Of a DNA stretch of 64,000 nucleotides, positions 11,752 through 19,923 are shown piece by piece. The notes beneath the pieces are model-generated. The model worked only from the letters and a program-made list of their open reading frames with translations. It searched no databases and was not told where the DNA came from. The position numbers were made by a program, and so were the translations under genes. Each line of letters opens with the position of its first letter. Position 1 is the stretch's first letter. Source of the stretch: an uncultured Collinsella sp. (lineage in GTDB: Bacteria; Actinomycetota; Coriobacteriia; Coriobacteriales; Coriobacteriaceae); contig UQPF01000010.1 of NCBI GenBank assembly GCA_900542905.1, forward strand, positions 1 to 64,000, written 5' to 3'.

Positions 11752-13191
11752 TTAGTTCTCCTCGGTCTCGGTCGCGGCGGTCTCGGCGAAATTCCAGCCA
11801 GCCAGGCGGTCCTTCGCGGTGTCGATGTCCAGGTAGTTCTCCTCGCCGTCCATGAGTCGCGTAAAGGCGGTAAAGAGATAGTGGGCATCGGTGGGGCCAG
11901 GCGAGGCCTCGGGGTGATACTGGACCGAGAAGCACGGGGCGTCGAGCAGCTGGATGCCCTCGGCGGTGCCGTCGTTGAGGTTCACATGTGTTAGGCGAAT
12001 GCGGCCAAAGCGCTCGTTCATCACGACCGGCGCGATGCCGCGGCGCACCCAGACGCGCAGGTCGCCGTCGGCCGCATGCTCGGTCTCGCCGCCGGAAAGC
12101 TCGGGGACAAGCTTGCCCAAGCTGGGAAACAGCAGGCCAAAGCCATGGTTTTGCGCGGTGATCTCCACGCGACGGCTCACCAGGTTCATGACCGGCTGGT
12201 TGCCACCGCGGTGACCGAACTTAAGCTTTTCCATCTGGGCGCCGCAGGCCAGGCTGATCATCTGGTGACCAAGACAAATACCAAAGACCGGCACCTTGCC
12301 GATCAGCTGCTGCACCTGCTCGTAGGTCTCCACCACGGCATCGGGGTCGCCGGGGCCGTTGGACAAAAAGACGCCGTCGGGATTCATGTCGAGCACCTCA
12401 CTCGCGGGCGTATCCCACGGCACGACGGTAAGGTCGCAGCCGGCGCGGACGAGGCCTTCCAGAATGCCGCGCTTGACGCCGCAGTCGTAGGCGACCACCT
12501 TGTGACGGGCAGGAGCGGCAGCCGCAAGTGCAAAGTCATGCGTGGCAGGCAGGTCGGCGGACACAAACTCGTGAGGCGCGGGGCAGCTCACGGTCTTGAC
12601 CAAATTCTCGCCCACCAGCGTGGGCGCTGCGGCCAGACGCTCGGCAAGCTCGTCGACGTCGAAGATCTCGGTCGAGATAATGCCCATCTTAGAACCATTG
12701 TCGCGCAGATGGCGCACCAGGGCGCGGGTGTCGACACCTTCGATAGCGACGATGCCGTGAGCGCGCAGGTACTCCGGCACGCTGACGGCCGAGCGCCAGT
12801 TAGAAGGCGTGGCGCACATGTCGCGAACGATCATGCCGCGCATGGCCGGAGCGCTCGCAGGGCGCACGGCGTCGCCGGGGAAGGCCGACTGGGCGTCGGT
12901 CTCGTCGATACCGTAGTTGCCGATCTGCGGATAGGTCATGGTTACGATTTGGCCGGCATAACTCGGGTCGGTCATGACCTCAAAGTAGCCCTCGAGCGAG
13001 GTGTTGAAGCAGACTTCGCCGGTCGCGGTGCCCTCGGCGCCGCATGCACGTCCATAAAAAATGGTCCCATCCTCAAGATACAGGATGCAGGGACCGCAGG
13101 TGCCCTTGCTGGTTTTGGCCAGCATACGCTGGCAAAGCTCGCTGGGCGCGAAGGTGCGGGCGGCAGCGCCCGCGGTATGGTTGTTCGCCAT
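11752..13191 (-). CDS. carA: Carbamoyl-phosphate synthase small subunit
   Basis: The glutaminase subunit that supplies ammonia to CarB. The class I amidotransferase triad is visible: Cys306 in FGICLGHQ, and His426 and Glu428 in QYHPEA. At 479 residues it is about 100 longer than typical CarA. The extra residues lie in an N-terminal extension of about 35, a C-terminal tail, and an insertion of about 40 residues (352-400) between QNHGF and THVNLNDG inside the glutaminase domain. ATG 13191 follows AAGGAGAATT. Confidence 0.95.
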   Translation of the reverse strand: MANNHTAGAAARTFAPSELCQRMLAKTSKGTCGPCILYLEDGTIFYGRACGAEGTATGEVCFNTSLEGYFEVMTDPSYAGQIVTMTYPQIGNYGIDETDAQSAFPGDAVRPASAPAMRGMIVRDMCATPSNWRSAVSVPEYLRAHGIVAIEGVDTRALVRHLRDNGSKMGIISTEIFDVDELAERLAAAPTLVGENLVKTVSCPAPHEFVSADLPATHDFALAAAAPARHKVVAYDCGVKRGILEGLVRAGCDLTVVPWDTPASEVLDMNPDGVFLSNGPGDPDAVVETYEQVQQLIGKVPVFGICLGHQMISLACGAQMEKLKFGHRGGNQPVMNLVSRRVEITAQNHGFGLLFPSLGKLVPELSGGETEHAADGDLRVWVRRGIAPVVMNERFGRIRLTHVNLNDGTAEGIQLLDAPCFSVQYHPEASPGPTDAHYLFTAFTRLMDGEENYLDIDTAKDRLAGWNFAETAATETEEN

Positions 13192-13202
13192 AATTCTCCT
13201 TC

Positions 13203-13255
13203 CCGGTCTCACAGGACCGGCTTAAAGGTGTGTAGTTAGGCCTCGCGGTATTGTA
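13203..13255 (-). promoter_or_regulatory. Possible carAB promoter and leader hairpin
   Basis: On the minus strand, TACAAT (13255-13250) is a possible -10 box. A 6-bp hairpin (CCGGTC/GACCGG, 13220-13203) lies immediately before the ribosome site. No good -35 box or proven arginine operator is visible. Confidence 0.3.
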
Positions 13256-13350
13256 ACCGCAAGCATGCCTCATGGCGTTAATTTCATCGAAATGTTTACG
13301 AAATGATAATTATGACTTTCTATGCATAATGATTTTTTAATCCCCGTCCC

Positions 13351-13391
13351 AGAAAAATCATCCCGCGGGGCTTGTGGCTCACGCGGGATGA
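13351..13391 (-). terminator. Terminator after the 13399 gene
   Basis: On the minus strand TCATCCCGCG (13391-13382) pairs with CGCGGGATGA (13367-13358), followed by TTTTTCT. It separates the exporter unit from carAB. Confidence 0.85.
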
Positions 13392-13398
13392 TGGCGTC

Positions 13399-14364
13399 TT
13401 ACTTTTTCTTGTCCTGTTCCAGCAGATCGGACGGTGAGCGATCGGGCTTGCCGCCGCGGAAAATCTCGCGGCCATGCAGACGATGCTCCAGGTCACGTTC
13501 GGCCTTTTCCTCGTCAATCTTGGTCTGGCTCACCACCGGGTCCTCAATCAACGACGACACCGAGTTCACCTGCTTCTGAATGCGCTCGGCGATGGTGTCA
13601 TCCATACTCACGATGCGCATCTTCCAGTCGATATTCGTGGCGTTGGATGAGCTCTTGGTCCACACGAACGTCAGGATGGCGCTCTGGTGGCCCCGCGCGG
13701 GGAACATGCCAAAGAAGGAATCGTGCTGAATGTTGCTATCCTCGTCGATATAGGCGTGAACGTTATACACCACGCGGTCAATCTTATCGTTGAGCAGCGC
13801 GTTGGTCGCAAGCGCCGCGGCCTGAATCTGCCCGTTGGACAGCAGTTCGAGCTCGTTGGCAGACGATGTGTCCAACACCGTCACCTCGACCGTGCCCGTA
13901 CGCTCATCGGCTTCATCGACGGTAAAGTCGAGCGGGAACTGAGTAAAGCCGTTGCCCCACTCAAGGCCGCCCTTCAGCGCCGTCGAAACGGTATCGACTG
14001 AAACGCTCTCGGACAGGTTGGCGGTATTCAGACGGCGCATCACGCCGTAGCCGATCTGCATGCCCACGATCAGCACCAAAATACCGATGACCACGGCCAT
14101 CGCGGTCTTCGTAATGGTATGGCTCACCTGCGAGCCCGAAGGATCGTCCTCGGACAGCGGGTCGATATGTTTTGCCTGGCTCGCGCGGTCCTCGCTGCGC
14201 AGCTGCGCTAGTGCCGCTTTGTCACCGCGCTTGGCCGCTGCCTCCTTCTCGCGCATGCGCTCGGTGCGCTTTTTGGCAAGCGTGGGATCCAAGACACCGG
14301 ATGCATCGATTTCGGAGAATAACTCCGTCACTTCTTCCGGAGTCAAAGGGTTCTTGTCAGCCAT
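13399..14364 (-). CDS. Unknown single-pass membrane protein
   Basis: I do not recognise this 321-residue protein. Residues 1-80 are charged and probably cytoplasmic (LAKKRTERMREKEAAAKRG). A membrane segment follows at about 87-107 (AMAVVIGILVLIVGMQIGYG), then an extracytoplasmic domain of about 170 residues with mixed beta-rich sequence, and a charged Lys-rich tail. It starts 19 nt after the ABC exporter gene and is probably co-transcribed, so it may assist that exporter; this is inference from position. Confidence 0.75.
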   Translation of the reverse strand: MADKNPLTPEEVTELFSEIDASGVLDPTLAKKRTERMREKEAAAKRGDKAALAQLRSEDRASQAKHIDPLSEDDPSGSQVSHTITKTAMAVVIGILVLIVGMQIGYGVMRRLNTANLSESVSVDTVSTALKGGLEWGNGFTQFPLDFTVDEADERTGTVEVTVLDTSSANELELLSNGQIQAAALATNALLNDKIDRVVYNVHAYIDEDSNIQHDSFFGMFPARGHQSAILTFVWTKSSSNATNIDWKMRIVSMDDTIAERIQKQVNSVSSLIEDPVVSQTKIDEEKAERDLEHRLHGREIFRGGKPDRSPSDLLEQDKKK

Positions 14365-14383
14365 AAACTTCCTGTCATATCAA

Positions 14384-16156
14384 TCAGTCGAGCTCGTGCG
14401 CACGCGCACCTTCGAACTGCATTCGATAGTAACGGGCATAGGTGCCGCCACGGGCGAGAAGCTCCTCGTGCGTGCCACGTTCCACAACGCGACCATGCTC
14501 AACGGTCGCAATCTCGTCAGCATGCTTAATGGTCGAAAGGCGGTGGGCGATGATGATTGTGGTACGGCCGCGCGCCAGCTCTTCGAGCGACTCCTGGACC
14601 GCCTCCTCGCTCTCGTTATCCAAAGCACTCGTCGCCTCGTCCAAAATCAGGATCTTGGGGTTCTTGAGAAACACGCGCGCGATGGCAACGCGCTGCTTCT
14701 GTCCGCCCGAAAGACGGCTGCCGCGCTCGCCCACCACGGTGTCGTAGCCCTGTGGAAGCGACTCGATAAAGGCATCGATGTTGGCGCGACGGGCGGCCTC
14801 GGCGATCTCTTCTGCCGTAGCACCCGGCTTGCCGTAGGCGATGTTCTCGCCGATCGTACCGTCAAATAGATAGACATCCTGCTGCACCAGGCCGATGGCA
14901 CGGCGCAGGCTCTGCTGCGTCACATCGCGCACGTCTTGGCCGTCGATGCTAATGGATCCGGCAGCCACGTCATAAAAGCGCGGCAGCAGCGAACAGGTCG
15001 TGGACTTGCCACCGCCCGAAGGGCCAACCAAAGCGATGGTCTGCCCGGGCTTGATGGACAGGTCCATATGGTCGATAACGGGACGCTCGTCGGCATCGCC
15101 CTCGCCCAGCTCAACATCCTCGTAGTTAAAGCACACGTCGTGATACTCCACGGCTCCGGCAGTCACCTGCAGATCCGTGGCGCCCGGCTTGTCCTGGATA
15201 TCCGGCGCGGTCGAGAGCACCTCGTCCATACGCTTAAAGCCGGCAATAGCCTTCTGATACGTTTCGGCCGAATTGACGAGTGTCTCGAGCGGCGTGCAGA
15301 ACAGCGAAATATAGAGTGCAAAGGTCGCCATATCGACCGCCTGCAGCTGTCCCTGGGCGACCAGCCAGCCGCCCAGCAGCACCACGATCACATAGAGCAC
15401 ACCCGAGAGCAGGCCATACGTCGCGGTATAGACGCCCATGGCGTGATACATGTTCTCTTTAGACGAAAGGTAGCGATTGTTGGAGGCGCGGAACTTGAAG
15501 CGTTCGGTCTCCTCATTGGCAAAGCTCTTGACCACGCGCATGCCCGCCAGCGAATCCTGCAGCTGCGCATTGATGCCGCTGATCTTTTTGCGGTTGTCGC
15601 TAAAAACCTCGCGCATGCGCATGTTCTGCCAAAACATGACGACCGCAAACGCCGCCGTCACCACGGCCATGGCGAGCGCGAGCACCGGGGCGATGGTAAA
15701 GAGGATCACAAACGAGCCGATAATCTCGATGCCGCAGATGATGATCCACTCGGGCACGTGGTGCGCCGCCTCGCAGATATCGAACAGGTCGTTGACCACG
15801 CGGCTCATCATGTCGCCCGAGCTGTTGCGGTCGAAGTACGCAAAGCTAAAGCGCTCGTACTGGTCAAACAGGTCCTCGCGCATCTTGGACTCCATGCGCG
15901 CACCCATCACGTGACCCCAGTAGCTCACAAAGTAGCGGCAGGCGCAGCGAACGGCATACATCAGCACCAGCCCCACCGCGATCATACCGAGCGCCTGCAT
16001 AATGGCAGCCTGGCCCTGGGTAAACAGTCCACCGGTCAAATTGCGCAGGATAATGGGGAACGCCAGGTCAATGGCGGCAAGCACCAGAGCACAAACAGTA
16101 TCAGCAACAAAAAGCCCCATCTGGGGCTTGTAATACGAAAGAAACCTCTTAAACAT
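14384..16156 (-). CDS. ABC exporter, MsbA/MDR-type half transporter
   Basis: A 590-residue half transporter, membrane domain first and nucleotide-binding domain second. Six membrane helices occupy about residues 15-310. The ATPase domain has Walker A GPSGGGKST, signature LSGGQKQR, Walker B ILILDEATSALD and H-loop IIAHRLSTI. It would act as a homodimer exporting lipids, peptides or drugs; the substrate cannot be told. ATG 16156 follows GAGGACTGC. A 247-nt gap with a structured hairpin separates it from the Nudix gene upstream. Confidence 0.92.
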   Translation of the reverse strand: MFKRFLSYYKPQMGLFVADTVCALVLAAIDLAFPIILRNLTGGLFTQGQAAIMQALGMIAVGLVLMYAVRCACRYFVSYWGHVMGARMESKMREDLFDQYERFSFAYFDRNSSGDMMSRVVNDLFDICEAAHHVPEWIIICGIEIIGSFVILFTIAPVLALAMAVVTAAFAVVMFWQNMRMREVFSDNRKKISGINAQLQDSLAGMRVVKSFANEETERFKFRASNNRYLSSKENMYHAMGVYTATYGLLSGVLYVIVVLLGGWLVAQGQLQAVDMATFALYISLFCTPLETLVNSAETYQKAIAGFKRMDEVLSTAPDIQDKPGATDLQVTAGAVEYHDVCFNYEDVELGEGDADERPVIDHMDLSIKPGQTIALVGPSGGGKSTTCSLLPRFYDVAAGSISIDGQDVRDVTQQSLRRAIGLVQQDVYLFDGTIGENIAYGKPGATAEEIAEAARRANIDAFIESLPQGYDTVVGERGSRLSGGQKQRVAIARVFLKNPKILILDEATSALDNESEEAVQESLEELARGRTTIIIAHRLSTIKHADEIATVEHGRVVERGTHEELLARGGTYARYYRMQFEGARAHELD

Positions 16157-16264
16157 GCAGTCCTCGAAGAGAAATAAATAGCGTGATAAATCCGGTTGAG
16201 CCGGTCGGGCTGAAAACAAAGCGTCCCAACAAACATAACGCCGATGTTCTAGCAACGTCAGCGA

Positions 16265-16362
16265 AAACGTCCCTAAGCGAGCAAGGTGCCTTGAAAGAGG
16301 AGCGACGCGTACTTCGGTACGCGAGCGACGATTGAAAGGCAGATTGCCGCTTAGGGGCGTTT
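16265..16362. repeat. Structured foldback with a TTCG tetraloop
   Basis: Long arms at 16265-16292 and 16336-16362 pair well (core CCCTAAGCG with CGCTTAGGGG). At the tip, GCGTAC-TTCG-GTACGC (16307-16322) forms a perfect tetraloop hairpin flanked on both sides by GAGCGAC. It lies in the 5' region of the ABC exporter gene. Confidence 0.7.
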
Positions 16363-16375
16363 GCAGCGTCGACTC

Positions 16376-16403
16376 GTTACGCGGTTTGGTAAAACCGCGT
16401 AAC
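16376..16403 (-). terminator. Hairpin directly after the Nudix stop codon
   Basis: A perfect 12-bp stem (16376-16387 with 16392-16403, GTTACGCGGTTT) with a 4-nt loop abuts the Nudix stop. There is no T-run, so it may be a pause or a transcript 3'-end stabiliser rather than a full terminator. Confidence 0.5.
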
Positions 16404-17099
16404 CTAGAGCTCCGTGCCCCCAAGGCGGTGCGCGATGCTGTCGCAGGCAAGCGCGCCTACGACGGTCTTGGCGTCTTCGATCTTGCCGTCGAGCACGGCG
16501 TCGATCAGCTCGTGCAGCGGCACGAGGTCCACGTTGACAAACTCGTCATCATCGGGGTTGGGTGCATCGAACTCGAGCTTGGTGGCCAGGTAGATGTGAA
16601 TGATCTCGTCGCAGAAGCCGCAGGACGTGACAATCGACGTCAAAAAGCGAATGCGACCGGCCCTAAAGCCCGTCTCCTCATGCAGTTCGCGCTTGGCACA
16701 ATCGAGCGGGTCCTCGCCTGGATCGAGCTTGCCGGCGGGAATCTCGACCGTCACGCGGTCGATGGCGGTGCGGTACTGACGCACCAGTACGATCTTGCCG
16801 CTCTCGGTCAGTGCCACAACGGCCGCCGCACCCGGATGGCGAACGATATCGCGGGCGCTGCGGTGGCCGTTGGGCAGCTCAACCTCAAGACGGTGGACGT
16901 CGAGGATCTTGCCCTTCCAGGCGCACTCCTCCGAAAGAATCTTCTCGTGCAGCTCGGCATCGTGCGGGTCGTCATCGCCCAGCACCAGCGCCGGCTCGTC
17001 AGCGACCTCGCCACCAGGCTCGCCCTCGGCGTGCCCATACAAGCGGCTGTCCTCTTCGACGATCTGCGCGTCCACGAGCTCTTCGTTCTTCTCGTCCAT
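16404..17099 (-). CDS. Nudix hydrolase, ADP-ribose pyrophosphatase-like
   Basis: Hydrolyses nucleoside diphosphates linked to another group, by family probably ADP-ribose. The Nudix box GKLDPGEDPLDCAKRELHEE sits near residues 122-141. The N-terminal 55 residues are acidic and poorly conserved. ATG 17099 is preferred because GAGAGG lies about 10 nt upstream; ATG 17108 leaves almost no spacing. It starts 21 nt after purD, so the two are probably co-transcribed. Confidence 0.88.
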   Translation of the reverse strand: MDEKNEELVDAQIVEEDSRLYGHAEGEPGGEVADEPALVLGDDDPHDAELHEKILSEECAWKGKILDVHRLEVELPNGHRSARDIVRHPGAAAVVALTESGKIVLVRQYRTAIDRVTVEIPAGKLDPGEDPLDCAKRELHEETGFRAGRIRFLTSIVTSCGFCDEIIHIYLATKLEFDAPNPDDDEFVNVDLVPLHELIDAVLDGKIEDAKTVVGALACDSIAHRLGGTEL

Positions 17100-17120
17100 C
17101 CGTCTCATTCCTCTCGGACT

Positions 17121-18425
17121 TTAGGCATCCCAGGCGTCGCGACCGCGCAGCGCGCGCAGGCCGATGTCGTGACGCAGGGTCTTGCCCTCAAAATCAATCT
17201 TCTCGCAGGCCTCGTAGGCAAGGTTGCGAGCGTTCTCGAACGTGTCGCCCAGAGCGGTCACGGCAAGCACGCGGCCACCATTGGTCACGAGCTGGCCGTC
17301 CACCACAGCAGTGCCCGCGTGGTACACGGTCACGTTCTCCATGGCCTCGGCATCCTCAATACCGGTGATGACCTTGCCTTTCTCGTAGCTGCCGGGGTAG
17401 CCCGCGCTCGTCAGGACAACGGCCACGGCCCACTCGTCGCGCCAGTCGAGTTCAATCTGGTCGAGCTCGCAGTTGGCACAAGCCAGCATGACCTCGACTA
17501 GGTCGTTCTTAAGGCGCGGCAGCACGACCTGCGTCTCGGGGTCGCCAAAGCGGGCATTGAACTCCAGCACCTTGGGGCCGGCAGGCGTGAGCATAAAGCC
17601 GCCGTACAGGCAGCCGCGGTAGTCGATACCCTCGGCAGCGAGCTCGGCCACGGTCTGCTCCATGACCGCCACCATGGTGGCGTGCTCCTCGTCGGTCACG
17701 ATGGGCACCGGGCTGTAGACGCCCATGCCACCGGTGTTGGGACCAAGGTCGCCCTCAAGCGCACGCTTGTGATCCTGCGAGGTGGCCATGGGACGAACGG
17801 TCTTACCGTCGGTAAAGGCCAGCAGCGAGCACTCGGGGCCGGTCAGCATCTCCTCGATGACCACGGTATTGCCGGCATCGCCAAAGGCGCCGCCAAAACA
17901 CTCGCGCACGGCCTCCTCGGCCTGCGCAAGCTCGGTTGCCACGATAACACCCTTGCCCGCGGCAAGGCCGTCGGCCTTGACGACCAGCGGGGCGCCTTGC
18001 TCGCGTACGTAGGCGAGAGCCGAAGCCTCGTCGGTAAACGAGCCGTAGGCTGCCGTCGGAATGCCCGCACGCTCCATGAGCTGCTTGGAGAACAGCTTGG
18101 AGCCCTCCATCTGGGCACCCTCGGCACCCGGGCCAAAGCAGGGAATACCCGCCGCGCGCACGGCGTCGGCCACGCCCGCCACGAGCGGAGCCTCGGGGCC
18201 AATTACCACGAGTCCGCATCCGTGGCTCTGAGCAAACGCTGCCACGGCCGCAGGATCGCAGTCGTCGAGAACAACGTTCTCGCCGCAGCTCGCGGTGCCG
18301 CCGTTGCCCGGCGCGATGTAGAGCTTGCCGGCGCGCGGTGATGCTGCGAGCTTAGCTGCCAAAGCATGCTCGCGGCCGCCGCTGCCCAACAACAGGATGT
18401 CGATGGTTTGAGTGTCCGCCTTCAA
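17121..18425 (-). CDS. purD: Phosphoribosylamine-glycine ligase PurD
   Basis: GAR synthetase, step 2 of purine synthesis: joins glycine to phosphoribosylamine with ATP. The 434-residue length is normal for PurD. ILLLGSGGREHAL near the N-terminus and an ATP-grasp core (KADGLAAGKGV, LEFNARFGDPETQ) are visible. The start is a TTG at 18425 with GAGGAGG five bases upstream; longer in-frame versions would run back through the purA terminator. Downstream is the Nudix gene. Confidence 0.95.
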   Translation of the reverse strand: MKADTQTIDILLLGSGGREHALAAKLAASPRAGKLYIAPGNGGTASCGENVVLDDCDPAAVAAFAQSHGCGLVVIGPEAPLVAGVADAVRAAGIPCFGPGAEGAQMEGSKLFSKQLMERAGIPTAAYGSFTDEASALAYVREQGAPLVVKADGLAAGKGVIVATELAQAEEAVRECFGGAFGDAGNTVVIEEMLTGPECSLLAFTDGKTVRPMATSQDHKRALEGDLGPNTGGMGVYSPVPIVTDEEHATMVAVMEQTVAELAAEGIDYRGCLYGGFMLTPAGPKVLEFNARFGDPETQVVLPRLKNDLVEVMLACANCELDQIELDWRDEWAVAVVLTSAGYPGSYEKGKVITGIEDAEAMENVTVYHAGTAVVDGQLVTNGGRVLAVTALGDTFENARNLAYEACEKIDFEGKTLRHDIGLRALRGRDAWDA

Positions 18426-18479
18426 GGGTGCCTCCTCTATGGATGAATGGCCCGCTCCGCGCGAGCCCTTTGCAAGCAA

Positions 18480-18521
18480 ATATACCCCTCGGCCGCCCGT
18501 CCGGGCTGCAAAGGGGTATAT
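18480..18521 (-). terminator. Terminator after purA
   Basis: ATATACCCCT (18480-18489) pairs with AGGGGTATAT (18512-18521), with an inner GCCCG/CGGGC stem. It lies between the purA stop and the purD start; the following T-run is weak. Confidence 0.65.
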
Positions 18522-18543
18522 CGCAATAACCAAATAGTCCCGA

Positions 18544-19830
18544 TTACTTCCAGAATCGGTTGATGATCTGCTCGCGACCAGCGCCAACGCCAATGAACGT
18601 CACGCGGGTGTGTGCCAGATCCTCGATAAACGCCACGTAGTCCTGAGCCTCCTGCGGCAGCTCCTCAAAGCTGCGGCAGCCGGTGATATCGCACTTCCAG
18701 CCAGGAAGCTCCTCGTAGATGGGCTTGGCGTGCTCAAAGCGCACCTGGTGCTCGGGCACGCTCGTGTAACGCTCGCCATCGACGTCATAGGCAACGCACA
18801 CCTTAATGGTGTCGAAGGCCGAAAGCACGTCGAGCTTGGTCATGGCGATATCGGTGAGGCCGTTAACACGCGAGGCGTAGTTGGCGATGGGGCCATCGAA
18901 CCAACCGCAGCGACGGCGACGGCCGGTGGTCACGCCGTACTCATAGCCTTCCTCGGTCAGCGTATGGCCGGCCTCGGACTCATAGGAAAGCTCGGTGGGC
19001 ATGGGGCCCGAACCGACGCGGGTGATATAGGCCTTCATGACGCCCAGCACGCGGTCGACATTCTTCATACCGACGCCGGAGCCGGTGATGGCGCCGCCGG
19101 CGGTGCAGTTGGAAGACGTCACGTACGGATAGGTGCCGTGGTCAATGTCGAGCAGCGTTGCCTGAGCGCCCTCGAACAGCAGGTCCTTGCCCTCGTCGAT
19201 CATGTTGTTGAGCAGCAGGCTCGTCTCGGTGATGTAGGGGCGCAGGCGCTCGGCCATGGGCAGGTACTCGTCGCAGATCTGGTCCACGGTGTAGGTGGGC
19301 AGGTGGTAGATGAGCTCCAGCTCGGGATTCACGCGGGCAAGAGCGGTCTCCAGCTTGTCGCGGAACAGCGCCTCGTCCAGCATGTCCTGCATGCGCAGGC
19401 CGATGCGGGCCATCTTGTCCTGGTAGCACGGACCGATGCCGCGCTTGGTGGTACCAATGTTTTTCTTGCCGAGCTTCTGCTCAAAAGCACCGTCCAGATC
19501 GATGTGGTACGGCATGATGATGTGCGCGTTGCCACTGATCTTGAGGTTCTTGGTGGTGATACCGTCGGCCTCGAACATGTCGATCTCCTCAAGGACAACC
19601 TTGGGGTTGACGACGCAGCCGTTACCGATCACCGACATATGGTCGGAATACATGATGCCGGAGGGCACCTGGTGCAGGCCGTACTTCTTGCCGTTGACGA
19701 CGATGGTGTGGCCGGCGTTGTTACCGCCCGAATAGCGCACGACGGCATCGAAGTCGCCGGCGACCAGGTCGCAGATCTTACCCTTGCCCTCATCGCCCCA
19801 CTGGGCACCGACCAAAACGGTTGACGGCAT
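18544..19830 (-). CDS. purA: Adenylosuccinate synthetase PurA
   Basis: First of two steps from IMP to AMP, using GTP and aspartate. The 428-residue protein is of standard length, with the P-loop GAQWGDEGKGK at residues 8-18 (catalytic Asp14 in WGDEG) and VTTGRRRRCGWFD in the GTP-binding half. ATG 19830 follows AGGAGTAAAC. It is downstream of dnaB with a 93-nt gap holding a possible -10 TATACT (19902-19897), so it may have its own promoter. purB, the next step, lies at the right end of this window. Confidence 0.97.
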   Translation of the reverse strand: MPSTVLVGAQWGDEGKGKICDLVAGDFDAVVRYSGGNNAGHTIVVNGKKYGLHQVPSGIMYSDHMSVIGNGCVVNPKVVLEEIDMFEADGITTKNLKISGNAHIIMPYHIDLDGAFEQKLGKKNIGTTKRGIGPCYQDKMARIGLRMQDMLDEALFRDKLETALARVNPELELIYHLPTYTVDQICDEYLPMAERLRPYITETSLLLNNMIDEGKDLLFEGAQATLLDIDHGTYPYVTSSNCTAGGAITGSGVGMKNVDRVLGVMKAYITRVGSGPMPTELSYESEAGHTLTEEGYEYGVTTGRRRRCGWFDGPIANYASRVNGLTDIAMTKLDVLSAFDTIKVCVAYDVDGERYTSVPEHQVRFEHAKPIYEELPGWKCDITGCRSFEELPQEAQDYVAFIEDLAHTRVTFIGVGAGREQIINRFWK

Positions 19831-19923
19831 GTTTACTCCTTACATTCATGGACTGTCTACGCGCCACGCTGGCACGCAGAAGCACAAAACATTCCCAGTA
19901 TACCCGTGCAACGGGCGCCTGTC

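Noticed and set aside
13260..13345. ArgR or pyrimidine operator upstream of carA
   Set aside because: The AT-rich stretch has small palindromes such as ATTTCGATGAAAT, but none fits a known Arg box well enough to claim.
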